A DNA stretch of 10,293 bases from NCBI GenBank assembly GCA_031288885.1, contig JAITQP010000100.1, positions 1 to 10,293 of the forward strand, read 5' to 3'. The DNA comes from Prevotellaceae bacterium (lineage in GTDB: Bacteria; Bacteroidota; Bacteroidia; Bacteroidales; UBA932). Shown here piece by piece: positions 1 through 6,974 of the stretch (positions are counted from its first letter, which is position 1; each line of letters starts with the position of its first letter). Below the pieces are notes generated by a model. The model was not told the origin of the DNA. It did no database searches and worked only from the letters and a program-made list of their open reading frames with translations. The position numbers and the translations under genes were made by a program.

Positions 1-25
1 CTCTTTTGCAAACAAAAATGACGCG

Positions 26-3000
26 ATGGCAATTTTTGAAAATGAATTAGAAAACGGCATCCTCTCCTTTTGGCTTAACCGTATGCAGGACAACGAGCAC
101 GGCGGCTTTTACGGTCGCATAGACGGGGAGGGCACGCTGCATCCGCAGGCCAACAAGGGCGCTGTGCTCAACGCCCGCATCCTGTGGACGTTCTCTGCCG
201 CGTACCGCCTCCTGCAAAAGCCCGAGTACAAGGCCGCCGCGCAGCGCGCCTTCGACTACATAGCCGATTACTTTATAGACGCAACCTTTGGCGGCGTGTA
301 CTGGGAGCTGGACTACAAGGGGCGTCCGGTAAACGATAAGAAGCAAATGTACGCACAGGGATTTGCCCTCTACGGCTTTTCGGAATTTTACCGCGCCACC
401 GGCAGCGCAAGGGCGCTGGAGCTTGCCAAAGATTTTTTTTACCTGATAGAAAAACACCGCGACAGCGCGGCGGGCGGCTACCTCGAGGCCTACACGCGCG
501 GGTGGAGCGCCATCGACGACGTGCGCCTGAGCAGCAAGGACGCCAACGAAAAGAAGTCCATGAACACCCACCTGCACATCCTTGAGCCATACGCCAACCT
601 GTGCCGCGTGTGGAGCAACCCGCAGCTGCGCGAAGCGCAACGAAAGCTCATCGCCCTGTTCACGGAAAAAATGCTGGACAAATCCGGCCATCTCAGCTTG
701 TTTTTCGACGAAGCGTGGAGCGTGAAGTCGTCGTCGGTGTCCTACGGGCACGACGTTGAGGCGTCGTGGCTGCTGTGGGAGGCGGCGGAGGTTTTGGGCG
801 ACGCAACGTTGCTGGAGCAGCTGAGGCCGCTCTCGCTGCGGCTTGCCGACGCGGCGGCGGAAGGCTTGCAGCCCGACGGCAGCCTGATTTACGAGCGCGA
901 CGGCAACCGCATCGACCGCGACCGCCACTGGTGGGTGCAGGCCGAAGCCGTCGTCGGGTTTCTCTACGCCTACAAAAACTCCGGCAACGAAGCTTACGCA
1001 GAAAGGGCCGCCCGCGCGTGGCGGTATATCCAAAACAACATTGTTGATAAGGCCGGCGGCGAGTGGCGCTGGAGCCGCAAAGCCGACGGCAGCCCCAACC
1101 GCGCCGACGACAAAGCGGGGCTATGGAAATGCCCGTACCACAACGGGCGCATGTGCATGGAAATTATAGAACACTTTAAAAATTCATCGGTTATGAAAAA
1201 AGCATTTTTTCCCTTAGCCGCCGCAGCGCTTTCCGGCTGCGTGGCGCAATCGCAAGGCGACGTTGACAGGCAGGCCGCCGAGCTCGTAGCGCAAATGACG
1301 CTCGAAGAAAAAATCGGGCAGATGGCGCAAATCAGCATCGACATGCTGTGCAAGGGCGAGGACACGCCGCCCACCAGTACCTTGCAGCTGGATATGGATA
1401 AGCTGCGCGAGGCGGTGGTGAGCTACCACGTGGGCTCCATTCTCAACTCGCCCAACACCCGCGCGCGCACCACCGAGTGGTGGAACAACGCCATTGCTCA
1501 AATGCAGGAGGTGGCAACGAAAGAAACACGCCTGAAAATCCCCATCCTGTATGGGCTGGACGAAATTCACGGCGCTACCTACGTGGCAGGCTCCACGCTA
1601 TTTCCGCAGGAAATAGCGCTGGCGGCCACATGGAACCCCGCGCACGCCAAGCGCATGGGCGAAATTGCCGCCTACGAAACCCGCGCCGCCAATGTGCCAT
1701 GGAACTTTGCGCCGGTGCTCGACTTGGGCGTTGACCCGCGCTGGGCGCGGCAGTACGAGAACTTCGGCGAAGACCCCTACCTCTCGTCGGTGTTCGGCTA
1801 CCAGCTGGTGAAGGGCTACGAGGGCGACGGCAACAACGTTGCCGACCCCACAAAGGTGGCCGCCTGCATGAAGCACTTCATCGGCTACTCGGCGCCCGTG
1901 AGCGGGAAAGACCGCACGCCTGCCTACATCCCCACGCACGTGCTGCTGGAGTACCACGTGCCGCCGTTCCAAGCCGCCATCGACGCGGGCGTGCAAACCG
2001 TGATGATTAACTCGGGCAGCGTCAACAACCAGCCCGTGCACGCCAGCTACGAGCTGCTCACTCAATTGCTGCGCGAACAAATGGGCTTCAACGGCATGAT
2101 TGTAACCGACTGGGAGGACGTCAACAACCTCTACCGCCGCGAAAAAATGGCGTCGTCCGTAAAGGAGGCCATCAAGGCGAGCATAAACGCCGGCGTAGAT
2201 ATGTCGATGATACCCTACGACTACAAGGAATTTTGCACGCTGCTCCGCGAGCTGGTGGACGAGGGCGCTGTGCCGCTGTCGCGCATCAACGACGCGGCAG
2301 CGCGAGTAGTGGCGCTAAAGCTGAAGCTAAATTTGCTCAGCACGCCCAACACGCTTCGCCACGATTATCCGGAGTTTCACTCCAAAGCCTTTCAGGAGGC
2401 GTCTTACGAGGCTGCCGCCGACGGCATCACCCTGCTGAAAAACGATAACAACATTTTACCGCTGAAAAAAGGTGCAAAGATTTTGGTGGCTGGCCCCAAT
2501 GCTGTGAGCAAGCGCGCGCTCAACGGCGGGTGGACGTTCTCGTGGCAGGGCGAAAAAATAGATGAGTTTGGCGACGAGTGCCTCACCCTGCTGGAGGCAA
2601 TACAGCAAAGCTTTGGCAAGGAAAATGTGGCGTACGTTTCGGGCGTAAGCTACACCAACGCCACAGAATACGCCACCGAGCACAAGGATAAATTCGGCGA
2701 AGCCGTAGCGGCCGCAAAAAACGCGGAGTACGTTGTTTTATGCTTGGGTGAAAATTCGTACTGCGAAAAGCCCGGCGACCTCCACGATTTGTACCTGAAC
2801 GACCTGCAAACCGAGCTGGCGCAGGAGATGCTGAAAACCGGAAAGAAGATAGTTGTTGTTTTGAGCGAAGGTCGCCCGCGCGTGATTTCCAAATTTTCGT
2901 CAAAGGTGGACGCCATTGTGCAGACCTACCTCTCCGGCATGTACGGCGCTACGGCGCTTGCCGACGTGCTCTCCGGAAAGGTAAATCCCTCGGGCAAGCT

Positions 3001-3505
3001 GCCCTACACCTATCCGGCGTTCCCCAACTCGCTGGTACCCTACTACCACAAGCACAGCGAGGAGCAGAAGAAAAGCGCTGGCGTTTACAACTACGAGGGC
3101 GACTTCAACCCCGAGTATCCCTTCGGCTTTGGGTTAAGCTACACTACATTTGAATACGCCAACCTGAAAATCGACAAAACGCAGCTGCCGCTTGGCTCCA
3201 GCGAGGAGGTTGAAGTTTCGGTAGACGTAAAAAACACCGGCAGCCGCGAGGGGAAAGAGGTGGTGCAGCTCTACTCAAGCGACCTTTACGCCTCGCTCAT
3301 CCCCGATGTGCGGCGGCTGCGGCGTTTTGAGAAAGTTGCGCTGAAGCCCAACGAAACCAAAACCGTGACGTTCCGGCTTACGCTCAACGACCTCTCATTT
3401 GTCAACTTGGACAACCGGCGCGTGGTAGAGCGCGGCGACTTTGAGCTGCAAATCGGCGCATCGTCGGGGGATATAAAGGCAACGGCGCTGTTTACGGTGC
3501 TGTAG
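26..3505 (+). CDS. Cellobiose/mannobiose 2-epimerase fused in frame to GH3 beta-glycosidase (possibly two genes)
   Basis: Residues 1-389 are a complete AGE-superfamily cellobiose 2-epimerase, which interconverts the reducing-end glucose and mannose of beta-1,4 disaccharides in the cytosol. Visible motifs are the Arg in KGAVLNARILW, MNTHLHILEPY (179-189), YGHDVEASW with His242 and Glu245, HWWVQAE, and WKCPYHNGR with His372. These match the conserved catalytic histidines of the family, and about 390 residues is its normal length. Residues 390-1159 are a full GH3 enzyme with its own lipoprotein signal (separate entry). A cytosolic enzyme followed by an internal secretion signal makes biological sense only as two genes, so the fusion may come from a one-base indel at 1178-1182. 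The frame is open to the left edge, and known Bacteroides homologues have a few more N-terminal residues, so the true start may lie outside the window. The epimerase identity is near certain; the single-polypeptide model is doubtful. Confidence 0.85.
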   Translation: MAIFENELENGILSFWLNRMQDNEHGGFYGRIDGEGTLHPQANKGAVLNARILWTFSAAYRLLQKPEYKAAAQRAFDYIADYFIDATFGGVYWELDYKGRPVNDKKQMYAQGFALYGFSEFYRATGSARALELAKDFFYLIEKHRDSAAGGYLEAYTRGWSAIDDVRLSSKDANEKKSMNTHLHILEPYANLCRVWSNPQLREAQRKLIALFTEKMLDKSGHLSLFFDEAWSVKSSSVSYGHDVEASWLLWEAAEVLGDATLLEQLRPLSLRLADAAAEGLQPDGSLIYERDGNRIDRDRHWWVQAEAVVGFLYAYKNSGNEAYAERAARAWRYIQNNIVDKAGGEWRWSRKADGSPNRADDKAGLWKCPYHNGRMCMEIIEHFKNSSVMKKAFFPLAAAALSGCVAQSQGDVDRQAAELVAQMTLEEKIGQMAQISIDMLCKGEDTPPTSTLQLDMDKLREAVVSYHVGSILNSPNTRARTTEWWNNAIAQMQEVATKETRLKIPILYGLDEIHGATYVAGSTLFPQEIALAATWNPAHAKRMGEIAAYETRAANVPWNFAPVLDLGVDPRWARQYENFGEDPYLSSVFGYQLVKGYEGDGNNVADPTKVAACMKHFIGYSAPVSGKDRTPAYIPTHVLLEYHVPPFQAAIDAGVQTVMINSGSVNNQPVHASYELLTQLLREQMGFNGMIVTDWEDVNNLYRREKMASSVKEAIKASINAGVDMSMIPYDYKEFCTLLRELVDEGAVPLSRINDAAARVVALKLKLNLLSTPNTLRHDYPEFHSKAFQEASYEAAADGITLLKNDNNILPLKKGAKILVAGPNAVSKRALNGGWTFSWQGEKIDEFGDECLTLLEAIQQSFGKENVAYVSGVSYTNATEYATEHKDKFGEAVAAAKNAEYVVLCLGENSYCEKPGDLHDLYLNDLQTELAQEMLKTGKKIVVVLSEGRPRVISKFSSKVDAIVQTYLSGMYGATALADVLSGKVNPSGKLPYTYPAFPNSLVPYYHKHSEEQKKSAGVYNYEGDFNPEYPFGFGLSYTTFEYANLKIDKTQLPLGSSEEVEVSVDVKNTGSREGKEVVQLYSSDLYASLIPDVRRLRRFEKVALKPNETKTVTFRLTLNDLSFVNLDNRRVVERGDFELQIGASSGDIKATALFTVL
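1175..1196 (+). other. Epimerase/GH3 junction with A5 homopolymer and latent ATGA overlap
   Basis: The epimerase reading frame passes through TTT AAA AAT TCA TCG GTT ATG into the GH3 signal peptide. The A run is 1178-1182. In the frame that a one-base deletion in this run would create, translation ends at TGA 1194-1196, which overlaps the GH3 ATG (1193-1195) as ATGA, the classic translational-coupling overlap. The epimerase would then end in EHFKIHRL. The overlap is visible in the sequence; that the A5 run is an error or a slippage site is inference. Confidence 0.6.
1193..3505 (+). CDS. GH3 family beta-glucosidase-like lipoprotein (C-terminal module or separate gene)
   Basis: Starting at the ATG at 1193, this encodes 770 residues, the usual size of a three-domain GH3 enzyme. 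It begins with a lipoprotein signal peptide, MKKAFFPLAAAALSGC, with lipobox LSGC and lipidated Cys405 in fused numbering, so it should act in the periplasm or at the outer membrane. The GH3 N-terminal barrel (about 420-760) contains KHFIGY and the nucleophile motif VTDWED with Asp695. The GH3 C-terminal domain starts at GITLLKN (800-806) and contains GENSYCEKPGDLHDLYL; Glu909 or Glu914 is the likely acid/base, but I cannot fix which. YPFGFGLSYT (from about 1031) leads into a fibronectin III-like domain (about 1060-1150). It probably releases glucose from beta-linked oligosaccharides; xylose or another sugar is possible. The adjacent 2-epimerase suggests a cellobiose/mannobiose pathway. Confidence 0.85.
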   Translation: MKKAFFPLAAAALSGCVAQSQGDVDRQAAELVAQMTLEEKIGQMAQISIDMLCKGEDTPPTSTLQLDMDKLREAVVSYHVGSILNSPNTRARTTEWWNNAIAQMQEVATKETRLKIPILYGLDEIHGATYVAGSTLFPQEIALAATWNPAHAKRMGEIAAYETRAANVPWNFAPVLDLGVDPRWARQYENFGEDPYLSSVFGYQLVKGYEGDGNNVADPTKVAACMKHFIGYSAPVSGKDRTPAYIPTHVLLEYHVPPFQAAIDAGVQTVMINSGSVNNQPVHASYELLTQLLREQMGFNGMIVTDWEDVNNLYRREKMASSVKEAIKASINAGVDMSMIPYDYKEFCTLLRELVDEGAVPLSRINDAAARVVALKLKLNLLSTPNTLRHDYPEFHSKAFQEASYEAAADGITLLKNDNNILPLKKGAKILVAGPNAVSKRALNGGWTFSWQGEKIDEFGDECLTLLEAIQQSFGKENVAYVSGVSYTNATEYATEHKDKFGEAVAAAKNAEYVVLCLGENSYCEKPGDLHDLYLNDLQTELAQEMLKTGKKIVVVLSEGRPRVISKFSSKVDAIVQTYLSGMYGATALADVLSGKVNPSGKLPYTYPAFPNSLVPYYHKHSEEQKKSAGVYNYEGDFNPEYPFGFGLSYTTFEYANLKIDKTQLPLGSSEEVEVSVDVKNTGSREGKEVVQLYSSDLYASLIPDVRRLRRFEKVALKPNETKTVTFRLTLNDLSFVNLDNRRVVERGDFELQIGASSGDIKATALFTVL

Positions 3506-3523
3506 GTCATCAGCGTGGAGGCA

Positions 3524-3560
3524 AAAAGAGAGGCTGTCTCGGTCAGACAGCCTCTCTTTT
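3524..3560. terminator. Bidirectional intrinsic terminator
   Basis: The 15-base arm AAAAGAGAGGCTGTC (3524-3538) pairs perfectly with 3546-3560 around a 7-base loop. The A-tract before and the T-tract after the GC-rich core make it a terminator on both strands. It lies between the stop of the GH3 gene (3505) and the end of the convergent argS gene (3601), so it can stop transcription of both. Confidence 0.9.
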
Positions 3561-3600
3561 GTTTTCCGTCATGCTTCGATTTTGACGAGCACGGCGGCGG

Positions 3601-5373
3601 TTACATTCTTTCCGGCAGCTCTATGCCGAGCAAGCTCATGGCTGTTTTCAGCACCTTGCCCACCTGCGTGAGCAGCGCCAAGCGTTGCTGCTTTACCGCT
3701 GCATTCTCCTCCTTCAAAACGGAAACATCGTGGTAGTACTGGTTAAACTCTTTTGCCAGCTCAAAAGCGTAGTTGGCTATCAGCGCAGGCGAGCGCTCCG
3801 TGCCGGCTTGCGCCACCACCTGCGGAAAGGCGGCCATGCTTTTTACCAGCTCCACCTCGCGCTCGCCCAGCTCCGCGGCGGCGGCGCTTGGCTCCAGCTG
3901 CTGCTCTTGCGCCTTGCGCAGCACCGAGCAAATGCGGGCAAACGTGTATTGTATAAATGGGCCGGTGTTCCCGTTAAAGTCAATGGACTCTTTGGGGTCA
4001 AAGAGCATGGTCTTTTTGGGGTCAACTTTGAGGATAAAATACTTGAGCGCGCCCAAGCCAACCGTGCGAAACAGCTGCTGTTGCTCCTCCTCCGCCATGT
4101 CGGTCAGCTTGCCCAGCTCCAGCGAGGTTTCGCGGGCGGTGGCAATCATGCCCGCTATCAAATCGTCGGCGTCAACAACCGTGCCCTCGCGCGACTTCAT
4201 TTTGCCCTCGGGCAGCTCCACCATGCCGTATGAGAGGTGGTTGATGCTGCCGGACCAAGCGTAGCCGAGCTTCTTGAGGATGAGCTTGAGCACCTGAAAG
4301 TGGTAGTTTTGCTCATCTCCCACCACGTAAATCAGCTCGCTGAAGCTGTACTCCGAAAAGCGCTGTCGGGCGGTGCCCAAATCCTGCGTCATGTACACCG
4401 ACGTGCCGTCCGAGCGCAGCAGGAGCTTTTGGTCAACGCCGTTGTCGGTGAGGTCGCACCACACCGAGCCGTCCTCCTTTTTGAAAAACACGCCTTTCTT
4501 CAGCCCCTCCTTCACAATCTCCTTGCCCAGCAGGTAGGTTTTCGACTCGTAGTAGGTTTTATCGAAAGATACGCCCAGCTGCCGGTAGGTGGCGTCGAAG
4601 CCCTCATACACCCAGCTGTTCATGTCCTCCCACAGGTCAAAAACGTCGTCGTTGCCCTGCTCCCACAGGAGGAGCATGTTTTGCGCCTCCTGCAGGATGG
4701 GGGCTTGCTTTTTTGCCTCGTCCTCCGCTACGCCGGTGTGCATGAGCGCCGTCACCTGACGCTTGTACTCCTTGTCAAACCTAACGTAGTACTCGCCCAC
4801 GAGGTGGTCGCCCTTTTTGCCCGACGACTGCGGCGTTTCGCCGTTGCCAAACTTTTGCCACGCCAGCATTGACTTGCAGATGTGAATACCCCTATCGTTC
4901 ACCAAGTTTACCTTGATGACCTTATGCCCGTTGGCTTCAAGAATTTTTGCCACCGAGTAGCCCAGCAGGTTGTTGCGGATGTGCCCCAAGTGCAGCGGCT
5001 TGTTGGTGTTGGGCGACGAGTACTCCACCATCACCGTTTTGCCGGAGGGCGGGAAGTGCCCGAACGCCTCATCGCCGGCTATTTGCGACAGCTGCTCGCG
5101 CCAAAAGGCGTTGGATAGCTTAATGTTGAGGAACCCCTTTACGACGTTAAAGGCTTCCACCTGCGGCACGTTTGCGGCGAGCCACTCGCCCACCTCTGCG
5201 CCCGTTTCCTCCGGCGATTTGCCGCTAAACTTGGCGAGGGCAAAGAGCACGAGCGTAATATCGCCCTCAAACTCTTTGCGCGTTTTTTGCAGCTGCAAGG
5301 CCACGTTTTCGCTCCCGTAAAGAGCTTTTATACAATCTACAACTTTTTGGTTTACATACAATTCTACATTCAT
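3601..5373 (-). CDS. argS: Arginyl-tRNA synthetase
   Basis: A 590-residue class I aminoacyl-tRNA synthetase that charges tRNA-Arg in the cytosol. The N-terminal tRNA-recognition domain (about 1-90) is followed by SSPNTNKPLHLGHIRNN, with the ATP-binding HLGH signature at residues 128-131. The KMSKS-equivalent loop is KMKSREG at 391-397, a form I regard as normal in Bacteroidota ArgRS. The C-terminal DALR anticodon-binding domain (about 465-590) begins near GPFIQYTFARICSVLRKAQ and reaches the end, so the gene is complete. Length is typical (550-600). The ATG at 5371-5373 matches the usual N-terminus and follows an A/T-rich leader with no Shine-Dalgarno, as expected in this phylum. It is transcribed alone, divergently from the TPR gene and convergently with the GH3 gene. 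Confidence 0.97.
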   Translation of the reverse strand: MNVELYVNQKVVDCIKALYGSENVALQLQKTRKEFEGDITLVLFALAKFSGKSPEETGAEVGEWLAANVPQVEAFNVVKGFLNIKLSNAFWREQLSQIAGDEAFGHFPPSGKTVMVEYSSPNTNKPLHLGHIRNNLLGYSVAKILEANGHKVIKVNLVNDRGIHICKSMLAWQKFGNGETPQSSGKKGDHLVGEYYVRFDKEYKRQVTALMHTGVAEDEAKKQAPILQEAQNMLLLWEQGNDDVFDLWEDMNSWVYEGFDATYRQLGVSFDKTYYESKTYLLGKEIVKEGLKKGVFFKKEDGSVWCDLTDNGVDQKLLLRSDGTSVYMTQDLGTARQRFSEYSFSELIYVVGDEQNYHFQVLKLILKKLGYAWSGSINHLSYGMVELPEGKMKSREGTVVDADDLIAGMIATARETSLELGKLTDMAEEEQQQLFRTVGLGALKYFILKVDPKKTMLFDPKESIDFNGNTGPFIQYTFARICSVLRKAQEQQLEPSAAAAELGEREVELVKSMAAFPQVVAQAGTERSPALIANYAFELAKEFNQYYHDVSVLKEENAAVKQQRLALLTQVGKVLKTAMSLLGIELPERM

Positions 5374-5452
5374 AGGGCGTTTGTGAGAGATTTTAATGTG
5401 GGGTTAATTTATTTTTTGATAATGCTGTTACTATTCCGAAATAAAAATAAAG

Positions 5453-5470
5453 TGCAAAGGTAGCGATTTT
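5453..5470 (-). promoter_or_regulatory. Promoter of argS (Bacteroidota type)
   Basis: On the minus strand this reads AAAATCGCTACCTTTGCA, containing the -7 box TACCTTTG (5462-5455). It lies about 80 bases upstream of the argS ATG. I see no clear -33 TTTG at the expected distance. It is nearly identical to the divergent promoter at 5600-5617. Confidence 0.6.
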
Positions 5471-5543
5471 TCGGGAACGGTAAAATCTCCGCCCTGCATA
5501 AAACTTAAGATGACATAAAAACGGCGAAAAGCATGGTAAGCGC

Positions 5544-5575
5544 ACGTTTTTTTTGAATTAGCGCTAAAAAAACGT
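5544..5575. repeat. A/T-rich inverted repeat between divergent promoters
   Basis: ACGTTTTTTT (5544-5553) and AAAAAAACGT (5566-5575) form a perfect 10-base inverted repeat around a 12-base loop containing the palindrome AGCGCT. It sits just upstream of the promoter of the TPR gene. Its position between divergent genes argues against a terminator; a protein-binding site or an A/T-rich UP-like element is possible. Confidence 0.4.
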
Positions 5576-5584
5576 CCGTAGCTA

Positions 5585-5617
5585 TTGTGCATAAGAATTA
5601 AAATCGCTACTTTTGCA
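5585..5617 (+). promoter_or_regulatory. Promoter of the TPR protein gene (Bacteroidota type)
   Basis: A -33 element TTG at 5585-5587 is followed after 20 bases by the -7 box TACTTTTG (5608-5615), matching the TTTG/TAnnTTTG pattern recognised by the Bacteroidota primary sigma factor. The start codon at 5662 lies about 45 bases downstream behind an A/T-rich leader. Confidence 0.65.
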
Positions 5618-5661
5618 ACCCCGATTTGTGTAAAAATTATTACGAAAACAACTAAATAAAA

Positions 5662-6354
5662 ATGGCAAAGCAAAAATTATCGCACGCCGAAGATAATCTG
5701 GGCGTTATTGAGCACTCGTTGACAAACGTCGAAGTTTTTATTGAAAAGTACCAAAAGCTGCTCATTTACGGAGCCGTAGGGTTGGTTTTGCTGGTAGGCG
5801 TATTTTTTGCCTATAGAAGCTGGTACAAAGCCCCGCTGGAGGAGGAGGCGCAATCGCAGCTGTTTGCCGCCGTGCAGTATTTTGAGCAGGATTCGCTGAC
5901 CTTGGCGCTAAACGGCGATGGCGCTAACCTTGGCCTGCTCGACGTTGAAGATCGCTACGGGAGCACCAAAGCCGGCAACATTGCCGCCTACTACGCCGGC
6001 TTGGCCTACCTGCACACCGGATTGTACGACGAAGCCATTACCTACCTCAAAAAGTACAGTCCGGACGACAAGCTGGGCAAAGCCCTCGTCAACGGCAACA
6101 TTGGCGACGCCTATAGCGAGCTGCAAGACTACAGTAGCGCCGTATCGTACTACAAAAAAGCGGCCGATAGCGACAACAGCCGCCTCACCGCGCCCCGCTA
6201 CCTGATGAAAGCCGGACTGCTCCTTGAGGCGCAGGGCAAGTACGCTGAGGCGGAAAAAACCTACGAGCAGGTGAAAACGGATTTCCCGAACACCTCCGAG
6301 GGATACGAAATTGATAAGTACATTGCGCGCGTGCAGCAGCTGCAGCAGCCGTGA
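5662..6354 (+). CDS. Membrane-anchored tetratricopeptide repeat protein (YfgM-like)
   Basis: A 230-residue protein with a short cytoplasmic N-terminus, one hydrophobic segment at about residues 33-52 (LLIYGAVGLVLLVGVFFAYR) and a soluble domain built of TPR units. Recognisable TPR helices are AAYYAGLAYLHTGLYDEAI (about 109-127), GNIGDAYSELQDYSSAV (about 146-162) and KAGLLLEAQGKYAEAEKTY (about 184-202). This layout matches the YfgM/TPR_21 type, which in E. coli is linked to the SecYEG translocon and periplasmic chaperones; that role is not shown for Bacteroidota. It comes just before ribH, an order I recall as common in the phylum. It has its own promoter and is followed by a terminator, so it is probably mostly monocistronic. 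No defect is visible. Confidence 0.85.
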   Translation: MAKQKLSHAEDNLGVIEHSLTNVEVFIEKYQKLLIYGAVGLVLLVGVFFAYRSWYKAPLEEEAQSQLFAAVQYFEQDSLTLALNGDGANLGLLDVEDRYGSTKAGNIAAYYAGLAYLHTGLYDEAITYLKKYSPDDKLGKALVNGNIGDAYSELQDYSSAVSYYKKAADSDNSRLTAPRYLMKAGLLLEAQGKYAEAEKTYEQVKTDFPNTSEGYEIDKYIARVQQLQQP

Positions 6355-6399
6355 GCCGCAGCGCTGCAAGGAGCATCGCAAGTGCGCTCGCAAGCCTAC

Positions 6400-6435
6400 A
6401 ACCAAGACGGTGCATTGCAAAGTCTTGGTTTTTTT
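6400..6435 (+). terminator. Intrinsic terminator after the TPR gene
   Basis: AACCAAGAC (6400-6408) pairs with GTCTTGGTT (6422-6430) around a 13-base loop, and the T-tract runs 6429-6435. It separates the TPR gene from ribH, which must rely on read-through or a promoter in the remaining 31 bases. TATAATTG at 6442-6449 is a one-mismatch -7 candidate, but I see no well-spaced -33 element. Confidence 0.8.
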
Positions 6436-6466
6436 ATATTGTATAATTGTTGAAATTTGAAGTAAT

Positions 6467-6955
6467 ATGTCTTCTGCCCTACACAACCTCTCTCACGTGC
6501 ACGACGGCGAAATACCCTCGGCAAAGGAAATGCACTTTGGCATTGTGGCGTCGGAGTGGAACGTTGAGATCACCGGCAAGCTGCTCACGGGCGCGTATAA
6601 CACGCTGCTGAAGTACGAAGCAAAGGAAAAAAATATTATTGTGAAGTGGGTGCCCGGCAGCTTTGAGCTCCCGCTGGGGGCGCAGCTCATTGCCGACAAC
6701 CACAAGGTGGACGCGGTGATATGCCTTGGCTGCGTTATTCAGGGCGAAACGCGCCACTTTGACTTTATCTGCAGCGCCGCCTCCAGCGGTATTATGCAGC
6801 TCAACTTGGAGTATAGCATGCCGTTTATATTTGGGTTGCTCACGCCAAACAGCATGGAGCAGGCGCAGGAGCGCGCCGGCGGCAAGTACGGCAACAAGGG
6901 CGACGAAGCGGCCATAACCGCCATCAAAATGGTGGCAATGCAGCAAACAATATGA
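6467..6955 (+). CDS. ribH: 6,7-dimethyl-8-ribityllumazine synthase
   Basis: A 162-residue lumazine synthase, which condenses 5-amino-6-ribitylamino-uracil with 3,4-dihydroxy-2-butanone 4-phosphate in the penultimate step of riboflavin synthesis. Family motifs are all present: VPGSFELP (62-69) for substrate binding, [13 protein letters not shown] (88-100) with the catalytic His97, [17 protein letters not shown] with the phosphate-binding Arg, and GNKGDEAA near the C-terminus. The length is normal for the icosahedral-type enzyme. The N-terminus has about 20 residues before FGIVASEWN, also usual in Bacteroidota. No other riboflavin gene and no FMN riboswitch is visible here. The stop is 19 bases before the DUF1016 gene. 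Confidence 0.96.
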   Translation: MSSALHNLSHVHDGEIPSAKEMHFGIVASEWNVEITGKLLTGAYNTLLKYEAKEKNIIVKWVPGSFELPLGAQLIADNHKVDAVICLGCVIQGETRHFDFICSAASSGIMQLNLEYSMPFIFGLLTPNSMEQAQERAGGKYGNKGDEAAITAIKMVAMQQTI

Positions 6956-6974
6956 GCTGGAGACTACAAATAGC

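Noticed and set aside
1..21. Tail of an upstream gene ending at TGA 19-21
   Set aside because: Only six codons are visible and the frame carries no evidence; it cannot be told from chance.
47..1033. 328-codon open frame on the minus strand opposite the epimerase
   Set aside because: A shadow of a GC-rich gene; its translation is low-complexity Val/Ala/Arg-rich with no domain, while the plus strand encodes clear epimerase motifs.
4183..4203. KMKSREG instead of KMSKS in ArgRS
   Set aside because: KMSKS is degenerate in many ArgRS enzymes, and this form looks normal for Bacteroidota, so it is not a lesion.
3685..4264. Long plus-strand frames opposite argS
   Set aside because: Shadow frames of a well-supported argS; no recognisable protein.
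5544..5575. Terminator for one of the divergent genes
   Set aside because: It lies upstream of both genes, where no transcript needs to end, and its stem is almost all A-T.
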